Positions 8,875 through 19,886 of a stretch of DNA of 64,000 nt are shown here, piece by piece. Every line of letters starts with the position of its first letter. Positions within the stretch are counted from its first letter, which is position 1. The position numbers and the translations under genes are program-made. The notes under the pieces are model-generated. The model was not told the DNA's origin and searched no databases. It saw only the letters and a list, made by a program, of their open reading frames with translations. The DNA is from Arthonia radiata (Eukaryota; Ascomycota; Arthoniomycetes; Arthoniales; Arthoniaceae). The DNA is taken from the NCBI GenBank assembly GCA_002989075.1, contig PSQN01000012.1, positions 806,001-870,000 on the forward strand. The letters are read 5' to 3'.

Positions 8875-11457
8875 CTACGCCTTCTCATCATGAAACGCCC
8901 ACGAAAACCAGTCAAAGTACGGATTGACCCTATCCGCCAGCCCATCAGCGCGCTTCACGCCCATCGCCTCCGCGCCCGCCGCCGTCTGCGGGAAATTCAA
9001 AAAGTCGCTCATGCCGTCGAACTTCATCGGGTTGAAGTCCTCGAGCAGCCTCGTGTTCGGCGTATTATTACTCGCTGTGGTCGTATCCATCGGTGATGGA
9101 GCTGGCGTCGCCACCTGCAGCGCAGCAGTATTCTCCACACCGGACCTGACGAAGCGGCTGGCGTGCTCAACGAAGCGATCCGCGACTTTCTTGAGCTGTT
9201 TCGCTTCTTCATAAAACTCAGACATTCCCTCCAGGAAGCGCGGAAGGGCAGACAAATGGTCGAGGTGCGATTGCGAGGACGAGTTGAGGGTCGCGGTGAA
9301 GACGATGAAGAAGGGCGTGAAGGGCTGGTAGAGCTGTTGCCACGCGACGCCGTTGAAGACGCCTTGTTCGTTGGCTTTGAGCTTTTCAATAATCGCGAGG
9401 GCATTGAGAGCGCTGTTGAGAGCTTCGGCAGGAGAGTTGTGGTAAGCCTGTGATGTGTTAGTTGGAGGTGTCGGGTTCCGGAGACTGTTTCAATGAGAAA
9501 GGGTAAAGAAGCGTCGGAACATGAACTGGAGAAAGGCGTGGCGTGGCATAGTCCGTAGGGTGGATCTTCAAAGACGGGGCTCCTACCTCGAGTACTTGGG
9601 AATGATACCCCTGGAACAGCAGAGCGGAGATACCAAGACGTACCGAGCCCCATGCGTGGTCGGGCTCCGAGAGCTCGTCTACTGCATGCTTGATCTGCGT
9701 TGAGCGTCAGCGCGTCACACTCAAGGGGATCAATTATGCCCAATGCCTACTGTCTTCACCTGATCAAGCCAGCCATCCAAGTCTTTCAATATCGTCTTAC
9801 CAATACCAGCGTCCTCTGGTACACCTCGGGGACGTGCGATGCGAGACAGGATGATGTCTAGCGACTTTTTCATGTGTCCATGTATCCGTCCAAATCGCAA
9901 CAGCAAGTGGTCTGCTCTTTCTTCTCTCGGTGGAATAGTGTGCATTTCCAATTGCTGCATGAAGACACGATGCTTGACCTCAGCCGCGCGGTCAGGGGGC
10001 AAATGTGGAATGTAATCGTCCAACGTCCCGAAATCGAAGTCAAGCACTTCGCAGTCGTCAGCACGAATGGTCGGAGGTCGACCAAACTGCGCAGCGATGG
10101 GTTAGCGTAAGTATAGAAACAAGAGCCACGTGTGGAGTATGCGCGTACGGTGAGTGCCATGGCTTGATCGAGACTAAAAATGGCCCTATGAGTGGTCAGC
10201 TTGAGGGTATTGGCGAAGACACTGGAAAACGGATGGATGCAAGCCTTGAGACAGTATATACGTATGAACACACCGCGGATGCCTTTATCGGGACGCGACT
10301 TGCTGTGAATGACTTACCAAAAGATCAAAGTTCGCTCTACCATTGCATGTGGTCCAAGATGGAGCACCTCGCGCTCTGAAGGCTTTCTATGCAGATTCAT
10401 AGCCAACACCATCCTCGCAGCATGAGACATGATGGACCAGCAGCGTGTCGGGGTAAGCTTGTCAGGAAAATGACAGGCAAGCATCGTCAAAGCACGGGCG
10501 TTCTCCACTGAGGGTTCAAAATATAGATCGGCACAATTTGCGGCAATGACTCTGTTGCGGCGCAAAGCCTTCAAAGCACCTTTGTTAGTGCTTGCATGCT
10601 TGAGCAAGAATTGAATGAGTATTCCAGGTTGTGAATTCAGCTTACTTGACTAATAGGCGAATCGGGGTCCCGCCGTGTGAAAGCAGCTGCGAGCATGGTG
10701 TACATTATGAGACGGAGGCCGGGAAGATTGATTTCGTTGGGTCGTCTCAGAAGCTTTCTGATTGTGGGCTGAGTTAGTCTCTTGGACAACACTGTTATAT
10801 GTTGAATGACAAGCGTTCCAAATCACTCACCTGACTTCATCCAGCGACGGACGTCGGAAAATTCCCCATGCCCAGTCGCACATCCGTAGGAACTCTAGGA
10901 GTACGGCTTATCAGCACCATCCTGGGGCCGCTTATCATAGTAGAGTTACCGTCGAGTAGCAGTTCCGCTGTCGACTCCTCCGGGATCCAGTATGGAAGCC
11001 AGGCGTCAAGATCGTCACTTGAGTCGCCCTGGCCAGGATCGAGGTTGACAGCCCCGAAATGCCGTCGTAGATCAGAAACAAATGAATCATCAGCTACATA
11101 AGCTGCCGCTGCATCTAAACTTCCGACTGGGACTCTTTGGTCAGGGACTCGTTGATTAAGACCTGGTAGAGCTGGCAGGTTCCACGATACGTCTGGGAAG
11201 GTCATCGGGTTCGAGCCGGTCATGTCCCACGACTCAGATGCTTGGCCGGTGTTTTGGCTAGTGCTTGATTCAGAAGCTGCAGGCGGTGACTCTTGGGCTT
11301 CTGGTGGTGTGATTGTTTGTTTGCGTCTCCTGGGGGGATAGGTGCAAGGACCTGGCCAAGGTCTGCATCTTTCACACTTGGGCAGTTCGCGTGTGCATTT
11401 CAACTTCTTGCTACGACAATGATCGCAGGCGTAAGGTGCAAGTTGAGCCTCAGCCAT
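8875..11457 (-). CDS. Zn2Cys6 fungal-specific transcription factor
   Basis: Eight exons by my reading: complement(8875..9447, 9587..9694, 9760..10086, 10149..10185, 10318..10598, 10646..10757, 10831..10894, 10950..11457), in frame throughout, about 669 residues. The N-terminus holds the binuclear zinc cluster (C11, C14, C21, C28, C31, C38) in the form CDHCRSKKLKC...CERCRPWPGPC. A Ser/Pro/Gln-rich linker follows, then the fungal_trans middle homology region: LRLIMYTMLAAAFTRRDPDSP, FPDKLTPTRCWSIMSHAARMVLAMNLHR and WAIFSLDQAMALTFGRPP. The 37-nt fourth-from-last exon is supported because it alone rebuilds this last conserved block. It should act in the nucleus on CGG-type sites; targets are unknown. 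No biosynthetic or catabolic genes adjoin it, so it is not an obvious cluster-specific regulator. Confidence 0.9.
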
Positions 11458-12087
11458 GTTGTTATATAGATAGATGCAGATTGTTGGCAGTGTTGCTTCT
11501 GTTCTCGAGGTTGCGATGGCCAGAAAACAGGATGTGAAAAGTAAGGACTGTGCTCTGGTAAGAGTGAAGTGTGGAAGAACGATTTGATATTACCGCCATA
11601 TTCTGGGAATGCAGTGCTTGTTATAACTGGGTGCTTGAGAATAAGTAAATGGTCGGTCGGGTTTGGTTTATACAAAAGCCTGGTAGGACTCCGACGCAGT
11701 CATCTGCCATTGGTCAAATTCGGCACTCTCACGCCGGATCAACGTTTTCCCTAGGATCTAGTCATTCCGTTAAAGACCTGTTATGCGGCATTGCTGCTCG
11801 TGCGGCCAGGTAGGCTTCTTGGATGCGATGGAACGGGCTGTCATGAGGATCTCCGCGGCCAGGGGAAAAGGCGCAGCAACAGACGAATAAACGTACATGG
11901 AGAAAGCTGCACACGGTGTAAGCTAACGATGTGGTGTACAAATTGACCAACCTGAGTATGTGCATTATCCAATGCCGGCTATGAATACAAGTTTTAATCA
12001 GAGTTGCCGTTGTTCGCGTCGTTGACAACAGCCGGGGGACACCCCTTGACGTCCCCTTGTCGAGTCTCGATACGCGGAAGGTCCATT
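11458..12087. other. Gene-free stretch: 5' flank of the regulator and 3' flank of the next gene
   Basis: Both flanking genes are on the minus strand, so this holds the promoter of the Zn2Cys6 gene. No open frame with a domain and no striking repeat is visible. Confidence 0.5.
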
Positions 12088-13251
12088 TCAGTCCTTGCCA
12101 ATGTTGGCGAACATGTTCTCGCCCTCCATCTCGTTCATACTCGTCAGCTCCGGGAGCATCGGCGGAGGTTCCTTAAGACTCTCGCGCCGGGTCATGCTCA
12201 TCTTGCTCTGCCGGCCATCCATGTCGCTGCTGCTGGTCTTGACGATATCCATGCTGTCACCCTCAGCAGTCCCGTCGAGCTCCTGCTCGCGCATTCGCTC
12301 GCGCTCGTATTCTTCAGCCATCATGGCGTTCATAGTGTCTCGCCCGTTCCACATCCCGCTCTTTCTGCGTGCAGTGCCCAGAAGTTCCATGCTCTTCTTA
12401 CGAACCATCCGCGGAAAACTCTGTGAGCCACGTTGACCCGGATCGTTGGGATCGCTGTCGGGCTGTGCCTCGGAGGATCGAAACAGTCCTGCCACACTCG
12501 GACTGCCTGGACGCTTCAGGCCTCGCGAGTCGAGTGATCCATGGCTATATTCTCCATTCGAAGATTCCTCTGCAAACTGTGAGCCGTCGTTGTGGACATG
12601 TTGAGTCTGAGCCACGTTGGTGCTCGAGGAATTGCGGCTGCGAAGAGAGCTAATGCTTCGGAGTCGGAGGAACCTCTCAGCGAAGGATGGTCGGCGAGTC
12701 GCCTTTTGCTGTTGTGGGTTGTGATATTCCTCAGAACCCGGCGGACTCATCAAATGGTTCTGCTGCTGTAGACCGTTGTGTTGATGATGTGACAACGGAC
12801 TGGGTGTATTAGGCGTAACGGCTCTTACTGGAGTATCAGCACCTCCAGGGGAACCCATTCGAGCAGTTTGCCCGTTCGCTTTTTGACTCCCGAAAGAATT
12901 GCTACCTCGCCTGTTGAATGGGAAGCCGTTCTTTTCAGACCCGTTCGGCGCCTCGATCGGTGTAACAGGATGTGAGGAGAGTGGCCCTCCACCGTTAGCC
13001 GTGGGACTGATGTGTGTGCTCAACGTGCTCAACGGCGTAGGCTTGCTTCTTGTGGCAGGCTCGTCCCTGATGGAGCTGACTGGTGAATCTGGCGGGGTGT
13101 CTGCTCCATGTGAAGGAGGTGGGATAACGGTACCATCAGTCAGAGAGTATTCAACAGGATCGATGGAGAGGTACGGTCGTCGAGAGGTAGCAGAACGGTG
13201 CACATTGACACTGGTGCGGGGGGAGGATGGTTCGTTGGCGGCAGCAGCCAT
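12088..13251 (-). CDS. Low-complexity Ser/Pro-rich protein of unknown function
   Basis: A single exon of 387 residues from the ATG at 13251 (MAAAANEPSSPRTS); an upstream in-frame ATG at 13323 is less likely because its extra residues look like leader translation. No catalytic domain is seen. The protein is mostly disordered, rich in Ser, Pro, Asn, Gln and His. It has a short basic island around RRPSFAERFLRLRSISSLRSRN and repeated RxxS/T-type sites (RRPS, RKKSME, RRKSG, RRES) that could be kinase targets. An acidic, Met/Glu-rich C-terminus ends MNEMEGENMFANIGKD. Steady codon use and the long open frame support a real gene. It may be a phosphorylated scaffold or regulator, but that is a guess from composition only. 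Confidence 0.75.
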   Translation of the reverse strand: MAAAANEPSSPRTSVNVHRSATSRRPYLSIDPVEYSLTDGTVIPPPSHGADTPPDSPVSSIRDEPATRSKPTPLSTLSTHISPTANGGGPLSSHPVTPIEAPNGSEKNGFPFNRRGSNSFGSQKANGQTARMGSPGGADTPVRAVTPNTPSPLSHHQHNGLQQQNHLMSPPGSEEYHNPQQQKATRRPSFAERFLRLRSISSLRSRNSSSTNVAQTQHVHNDGSQFAEESSNGEYSHGSLDSRGLKRPGSPSVAGLFRSSEAQPDSDPNDPGQRGSQSFPRMVRKKSMELLGTARRKSGMWNGRDTMNAMMAEEYERERMREQELDGTAEGDSMDIVKTSSSDMDGRQSKMSMTRRESLKEPPPMLPELTSMNEMEGENMFANIGKD

Positions 13252-14315
13252 GACGAAGGAGATGCCTAAACGGTGATGGACGCTTTTGGAGCAGGCGCGA
13301 TCCGGGGATCTGGTGTGGTGCAAGATGTTGCTTCACAGGAACGTTGCCTGCGTCGTTGATGTCGGTCTATAAGGGTGCCGTCGGAATGGCTGACGAATTG
13401 AAGTGATTAAAAGACGTATGACAGAATCCAAAGAGGTACAAGTGAAGAAGAGACGAGATGCAGCAGTGGCACTTGTGAAAGTTGGAGAGTGGAAGGTGCA
13501 ACCCTGCAGAGACCCCCCAGACACGAAGACACCACCACGCCGGACGGAAAAGAACCAGAAATGGGGTGGAAGCGGCCAGTCGCTTGTACCACGGCAGCCG
13601 GACTCTTGTGCAGCTCTCATTGATCGATGTGCGGACTCACGTGTTGGTGCACGCCAATGCACGCTCCGATGTGGGGGACGCCAACTGCGCCGCTCCCGTG
13701 CCTTCTTCCATTTTGACACCCTATTCTTGGCCATCTCTCCTCTTTCCTGCGTCGTGACTCTTCTCTTTCCCTGCTATGCGCCTTGACGAGTGTTTTATGA
13801 CTTTCCGTGTCATACTGAGTCGATCGCGTGCGGGAACATGATGTGCGCGCGATAGCGTGCGGGTTGCACGACCTCACGAGAAATGAGGTGGGACAGGGAT
13901 GTTGACATGGGTTGCGTGGCCCACTCTGTGGCCGGCGAGTCGAGACTGGTGAGAATACTCTCAGCTTCCGGCATGAGTGCTCTAATCACCAAGTTTCCAC
14001 ATGGATTTCGTGCACAGAAGATGACGCTGCATACATAGTTAATAACAAGCAGAATGGTAGTAAATGAGCAGCAACGTAGAGGCAGAGCCCCTTGCTTCAA
14101 GATACGGCAGGACGATGCGGAGTGCACAAGCGAATAGCAATCACGAGCGATCATGTGTCTCATGTTTGATAATCCATAGGTAACGTCCAATCTGTTCGTC
14201 TATGGAAGGTCTACACCTGGATCGTACACAACTGATACCCTAAGCCCACATTCGCTCGGAACGCTATCAATGGAAAGACAAGTCCCGTGTAGAAATGTAT
14301 GGTTCACCCTGGCCA
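13252..14315. other. Gene-free stretch upstream of the Ser/Pro-rich gene
   Basis: Promoter and leader of the minus-strand gene lie near 13251-13750. An open piece at 13810-14030 on the minus strand could be a last exon of the gene starting at 14849, but no splice join in frame was found that extends it. Confidence 0.4.
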
Positions 14316-14849
14316 TCATACCTTCAAAGTGGCCACCTCATGCTCCGCAGCCTCCATGTCTCGCATCACCTCCTGCGTCGGGATAGCAATAGGCTCAGGT
14401 AGCTTGTCGTTGCCTCGACCAAGATCATCTTTCAGGTTTCGTAGTTCGCCCTTGACCTTCCACCGGAGGTCATCCACCTCTGTGTCTCGGACAGGCTTGC
14501 AGCCCATGTGAAAGGACGGTCGCGCATTTGCAACATGTTCCATAGGACTTTCATCGGAGACATTGTCCGCCACTTCGGTCTGGGGGACTACTGGCTGTGG
14601 GAAGGCGGCGGTGCCGAGACGCGCGCTGGCGATGCGCTGCAGTGCCGAGGGTTGTGATGGTGGTGATCGTCGGCTTTCGAGCGGCGTCTGTGTCGCGGGG
14701 AGTGTACTGATGGGGATGGACCGCTGGGTTGGAAGACGTGCGCGAGCGAGCCGGCTCATGGCGGGCATGCTCGGAATAGAGGATGATGGTGGAGCTGAGA
14801 GGGAGGCCTTGATGGCAGAGAAGACGCCACGGGCGGTTGTGTTGGCCAT
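14316..14849 (-). CDS. Unknown protein with mitochondrial-like leader (3' end uncertain)
   Basis: An open frame of 177 codons from the ATG at 14849. The first 70 residues are rich in Ser, Ala, Pro and Arg with almost no acidic residues (MANTTARGVFSAIKASLSAP, then RLARARLPTQRS), the usual look of a mitochondrial targeting leader. The C-terminal third is charged and probably helical (DLRWKVKGELRNLKDDLG, then MRDMEAAEHEVATLK). The frame stops just after a good GT donor (AAG|GTATGA at about 14320), so the last exon may lie downstream. One option splices to 14204, another to about 14027; both add fewer than twenty residues. No family recognised. Confidence 0.55.
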   Translation of the reverse strand: MANTTARGVFSAIKASLSAPPSSSIPSMPAMSRLARARLPTQRSIPISTLPATQTPLESRRSPPSQPSALQRIASARLGTAAFPQPVVPQTEVADNVSDESPMEHVANARPSFHMGCKPVRDTEVDDLRWKVKGELRNLKDDLGRGNDKLPEPIAIPTQEVMRDMEAAEHEVATLKV

Positions 14850-15756
14850 TATTTGTTTGTTAGGTGGGTTGCAAGTTCTGCGATTGAGCTATCTGATTTG
14901 CCGCTGGCCTGATGACGAGGCCAATGCGATAGAAACTGTGGTTTTTGCCGTGAGGGACGATCTCGAGAGAAAGAGCGATGCAAGTGGGCTTATGAGGGGC
15001 AAGAGTGAATTTTCAGAACGTGGTGTCAAAGCGTTGTGGTGACGAAGGTATGACTATTTCTGCAGAACCAGGGATCGAAGACGAAGTTGAGGTGAGTTTG
15101 ATATAAAATGGATACCAATGGACACGGTGGCCCACACATTGAGGGAGCTGGGGCTCATTGTTGAACAATGGCTTCGCCATGGCGGCTCTCCCGCCCGAAC
15201 AATGGAAGGTGCACGCTCCATGCAATTTCTGCGCACAGCTGCTCAACGCAGTGGCTGAATTCACCATCAATGTCGCGTCGGCGGAATGTGGAATCATCGA
15301 CGTTACAACGTTGTGCGACGTGCATGAAGACAAGAAACGGATTTTGAGGTTGGATGCTAGTAGGTATGCTTGAGTTCGTGAATGGCGACGGTGGGTTTTG
15401 GAGATGGGTGTGTGTTGAGTGATGTCATCAGCGCGCTCAACTGCTCACCACGTGGCATTCACATTCGACTGCGGCCCCTTTTCCTATTCACGGTGAGGGA
15501 CTCTCGGAACATCGTGTCGCCATCTCTGCGCATACGCTGCGTTTGTAGACATTTGATATTACCATTTTGGATTTGCACAGGATACTACATCGTAAAGAAT
15601 TCCAGACGACAGCGTCGAAGCCCAATGGTGCGCGAGATGCCGGTGAGCGGGAATCCCTTCGAAGCGTCTGTTGGGTTTGGCCCCCGTCCAGAAGTTTCAG
15701 ACGTTGAGACGCCAGCACAAGTTGCGGCACTCTACTTTTTCACATGGTCAACCGCT
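14850..15756. other. Gene-free stretch
   Basis: It contains the promoter of the 14849 gene and the 3' flank of the Dap1-like gene. Short open frames on both strands (for example 15158-15373 and 15382-15837, plus) carry no domain I recognise. Confidence 0.45.
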
Positions 15757-16371
15757 CTACTCTTTCTTGTCACCCACGGCCACCAGTCCGCCGACCACGA
15801 GATATTTGTCTTCAAACCGTTCCTCCCATCCCCTTAGCGCTTCCATCTCATCAGGTCCCAGACCCTTCAAGTCATCCAGTGGCCCCTCAAGATCTTTCGT
15901 AAGCATGTCCTCGTCGAAGCTGCCGCAAGCAAGGCCACGACTCGCGTCTCTGCCCGCAAAGTTCTCGTAAGGGCCGCCGGGGCCGTAAAAGTTGCGGCCA
16001 GAGCTCACGTCGAACACCTTTCCTCGCACAGCGAAGTAGATAGGTTTGCCGTCGGTGCCGTTGTTTGGGAGCAGCTCCGGCGGCGTGTATGTCTTGAAGA
16101 GGATCGGGTCGGGCGCTTTGGGCAGCTTGGGGATTTCGGTCGGTCGAGAGCGGAGGTAGAGGAGGGTCATCAGCAGGGCGAGCAACAGGCCATTGAGAGG
16201 AGTCGAAATCGGACCGCTGGACAGCGTCAGCCTCCGCTCCTCGCAGGAAACACTGAGGACGGTTCTGCTTACCTCGCGAACGCCTTGAAGAAGGCGGAAT
16301 CTGAGATAGGTCAGCTTGCTGGCCCTCGACTGGTGAAAGCGACGGGGACGTGTACCTTGGGCGGTTGCCAT
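15757..16371 (-). CDS. Dap1/PGRMC-type cytochrome b5-like haem-binding membrane protein
   Basis: Three exons, complement(15757..16216, 16273..16300, 16356..16371), about 167 residues. The first exon is only 16 nt and the second 28 nt; both GT-AG introns are clean and the join reads MATAQDSAFFKAFASGPISTPLN. A transmembrane helix (GLLLALLMTLLYLRSRP) follows, then the cytochrome b5-like fold: FKTYTPPELLPNNG, PIYFAVRGKVFDVSSGRNFYGPGGPYENFAGRDASRGLACGSF. The Tyr residues of YGPGGPY match those that ligate haem in PGRMC1/Dap1 instead of the histidines of true cytochrome b5. Yeast Dap1 supports the sterol demethylase Erg11 at the ER. Length and architecture are standard for the family. Confidence 0.92.
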   Translation of the reverse strand: MATAQGTRPRRFHQSRASKLTYLRFRLLQGVREVSRTVLSVSCEERRLTLSSGPISTPLNGLLLALLMTLLYLRSRPTEIPKLPKAPDPILFKTYTPPELLPNNGTDGKPIYFAVRGKVFDVSSGRNFYGPGGPYENFAGRDASRGLACGSFDEDMLTKDLEGPLDDLKGLGPDEMEALRGWEERFEDKYLVVGGLVAVGDKKE

Positions 16372-17146
16372 GCTTCAAGATTGTGAATGCGAGACCTGCT
16401 TGTGTACCTAGTGAGATGCAGTGTTCCGCTCTCTGGATTAGATTATTGGAGGATGCCCCTCTTGCGGACGCCGGAGGCCGTGATGAAGCCTCTAAGGGTA
16501 TAACCCTGGTGAAGGTTTGTCGTGTAATTGCTTCTCCTCGCTCTTATTGTTCGCGCATCGTCAGTGCAAACGATCCTCATCCATGCATGTAGCACCGTCG
16601 AGGCTCTCGGCCTGCTGAATAATGTGGGGAATACCCGCATTTCATGATCTTGACGATTGTGATTCATCCTTTGCACTCCATTCGGGTCGTACAAGCATCG
16701 GAGCAGCTCGGTAGGTTTTCCATCAGAGCCCAGTCGAAGACACATTGGAATGGTGGCGTCTCGTCGTGCATCACCTGTGCGTCGTCGTGGCTGGAGGCGG
16801 CGATGATCTGCGTTGCACAAGTGATTGCCTGCATGAAGTGACAAGGAAAGAGTAACTCGAAACATACCCTAGCTTCCACCTTCCTAGCAGATAGGTTTAT
16901 CCCCCGTTTTGCAAAAGCATATCGCTTGCCATTTCATCACTCCTTTCGTCGCTCTTTCTAGTTCTGAAGTTTCTTGTCAATCTTTGCAGCTTAGGTCCGC
17001 CCGCAAGTGACCTTCATCGCCTGCACTCCCGCGCCCAGCAACCATCTCGAAGCTCGAACACACTCGTTCCTTACCGAGGACATCAACCTCAGCGCTTTCA
17101 ACGCTTGCAAGCTCAACGTGCTATTGTCACTTCTCCCTTCGAAAAC
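16372..17146. promoter_or_regulatory. Divergent intergenic region, Dap1-like / small secreted protein
   Basis: Holds both promoters. Pyrimidine-rich runs near 16930-16990 and 17120-17140 resemble leaders of fungal genes. No open frame with a domain. Confidence 0.45.
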
Positions 17147-17619
17147 ATGCTTCGCAACACCGTAAGTTGCAAGCATGGTTCCGCCCACATGGTGGAGAAC
17201 TTACGAGCAAGCAGATCCTTCTTGTCGCTGCGGTTGCAACAGCCACCCCAGCATCACCCTACAAGCCCGCCATCGCCGTTCGCAAGCCTCCTAACACCAC
17301 CGCTCCGACCATCAGCCGACCCACCAGCGTCGACCTGACCTTCACCAGCTTCTACGAATCCAACTCTTGCACCGGCAACAGCATCCCCGAGACGATCCAC
17401 TCCGGCCAATGCCACCTGCTGTCTACTCCGGCTCGCTCATGGCGCACCTATGCCGATGTCAATCTTCAGCAGGTTCAGATGTTCGTATACGGCAACTCGG
17501 ACTGCCGAGCTCCAGGGATGGTCGAGCATCTGAGCGCGGGCTCTGCGTGCTTCACAATGAGCGGCCTGGCGGGTACATCGAGCAATGCCTCTGCACGCAG
17601 CATCATGATCAATGTCTAG
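17147..17619 (+). CDS. Small secreted cysteine-containing protein
   Basis: Two exons, 17147..17161 and 17215..17619, about 139 residues. The first exon encodes only MLRNT; the 53-nt intron (GTAAGT...GCAG) joins it to ILLVAAVATATPASP, completing a classical signal peptide with a likely cleavage after about residue 18. The mature protein is 120 residues and rich in Ser, Thr and Asn, with four cysteines (SNSCTGN, SGQCHLL, NSDCRAP, SACFTM) that could form two disulfides. No family recognised. Size, signal peptide and even cysteine count fit the loose class of fungal small secreted proteins, which includes candidate effectors and wall proteins; that is inference, not identification. Confidence 0.8.
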
Positions 17620-19886
17620 GCTGCGTATGGCCAACCCTGCCAGCTGCGTCTGCGAGCCTGTGGGTGCGCCGCTCATCACACTGACAATGGGCGGCAATGG
17701 TTAGTGCGGCCTTCTGCACTCATCCCTCGCACCTATGCTCTCGATCGACTTCGTGCACATTTTACCCGTGCAGCCTAAGTACACTTTAGATCTCAACATT
17801 GAGTCTCAATTTGAAGAGCCTTCCCGTCAGCTCTGACTCTTTTAACATGCAATTCATGTCCGAAAGTCTGTATTCCCTTCTAAAGCTGACTGCTGCCGTA
17901 TTAGAAGCGTGGACTCACAATATATACGCCTTCCTTCTTGTCGGACGCGCACGCGCTTGAACGCACCTTCGAGCTCCGGCAAATAGATATAAAGCAGACA
18001 AGCCACCGGGTTTGCATGAGTCTGCCGGCCATTTCGCCCCCGCACACCCTGACAGCTGCCATCACCATGTTTGTGAAAGCGGAACTGGATCCTTCAGGGA
18101 TCGTTTGCATGCAGCTATGACGTCCATTGTCGCAACAACATCAAAGCCTTGGCATCCGAGGCTCTCTCATACCGCGTCTGCTCTTTCTCTTTCGAGTATT
18201 TCCACTGCAACACTTGGCCTATGTATTTCTCAGAGCTCGTCGACGAGCTTTTGAGACTTTTCTCACCGCCGGACCGGGTCTCAATCGCCAAGGATCTCGG
18301 TGGACGCTTCAATGCTACACATCATGGCCGCTTGGACTGGCACGGGTCGCGCCTCCTTGTGGTAGTGCCCAATGACAGCGGATGCCGAACCATTTAAAGC
18401 GGTAACGCGATTTGCCCCAGCCTAGAGTGGCCCTTTGGGTCCAAAGGAACGAAGGAATGGGAGTTGCGGGCGGCGACGGAGGATGCTTGCGCCAGTAGCG
18501 TCGACGGTGAACCTCACGTTGTCGCACATCTACTGACTACATTCCTTCGCGAACTCCTATATCACCTACTGCTTGGTCCCCGATTCATTGCCTCCTGCTC
18601 CTTCGTACTCTCTTTCTTTGGCCTCCAGGAGTACTCTGCTGTGCCCTCCTCCTTTGTCGCCACTTCCCTGTTCCCTCGCCTTACTGTGGGCCAATGCTAC
18701 GAGCCGTCCCTAGCTGCACCCAGACCTCTTCATCATCACCCTGGGGGATGAGTAGCCCACACGGCACGGTGCTCTATCGATGCCTCTTCCGTACCAATAG
18801 AGAAAAGCGGCCCCATTTGTTTGCGGAAAAGATTCGGTTACGAGAGCTTCAGATTATAGGCAAAAAAGGCCGATCATGCATTCCTAAAGCCTGCCTACAT
18901 GGAATCGTCAAGTTACTGGAGCGGATCTGGCCGTATCGAAGCGTTCTTGTGATACATAAAATGATACTGCTAAGATATATTACGATCCAGTTGTTATTGT
19001 GGCCTGTGCACAAATCTATAAGGCGTGAAAGCAACCTAGAGATAGTCTTGTACTTTGCGGGTGAGACTGACCTAGACCCATTCGATTGAGACGTACACGG
19101 GCCCAATAGCGACAAAGGAGAAACCGGTCCGCTCTGGATAGTTCGAAACCAGATCCTGTCAAGAACGTTCGCCCTATTGACTTCACTGTACCGGATCACC
19201 CTGATGCTGATGCCCATGATTTCCACCCAACGTTGATGCGGGACAGATGGATGTAGATCCTGAAAGATGATACTGCCTGGATTTCGCACATCTTGTTGTT
19301 AGCTTAGTTTCAATAATGGAGCTTCTGAGAGCGTGATTGTTTCTTTTGCAACGACGTAGCTTTGGTAAGAGATGAACTTCTGTTGTTCGTTGACAGTCCC
19401 CTTACGCACGCACGTCACGTAGCCTCAAAATCAATTCGAAGCAAGTCAGCCGGACGCAGCGTTGGAGCCCAGAATACCGTAATTGCAACGGATCAATGTG
19501 AGCTCGCATATTGTATTGTGAAGTTACCACCATCTGAAACAATCCCCCACAATCGGGGATCCCTTGAGATAGATTCCAGGGATCACAATCTCTTCTTATT
19601 GCTCGAAAACCTTAGGAGGGTTTAGTCGAGCCGTAGCAATGCGTTGTTTTCGGGTTCAATGAGACAAGAGGGCATTGCTACTAATATATAAAGCCTGTTG
19701 GGTGCGACCAAATTGCTCTCAAGCTTTCTCTACTTACTCCGCCTGCAACTGGCTGGCCTTCTACCTGTTCCCTGCTCGTTGATCTGCAGCGATTAGACAC
19801 ACGGACAATATACACCATCTTCCAGATAAGACCATTCAGCACATCGATTCAGCGTCTTTACATAGTCGCTTCCTCATTCATCAACG
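17620..19886. other. Long gene-poor stretch
   Basis: About 2.3 kb with only short open frames and no recognisable domain. An AT-richer segment with many stops in all frames lies at about 18840-19060. I see no terminal repeats, target-site duplications or transposase remnants. The last 200 bases form the promoter of the next gene. Confidence 0.45.
19685..19693 (+). promoter_or_regulatory. TATA box of the secreted protein gene
   Basis: TATATAAAG lies about 195 bases before the ATG at 19887, followed by a CT-rich stretch (19720-19770) where transcription probably starts. Position relative to the start codon implies a leader of roughly 100-160 bases. Confidence 0.5.

Noticed and set aside
17620-19886. 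Transposon or virus-like remnant in the gene-poor stretch
   Set aside because: No terminal repeats, target-site duplication, or transposase, integrase or polymerase motifs on either strand.
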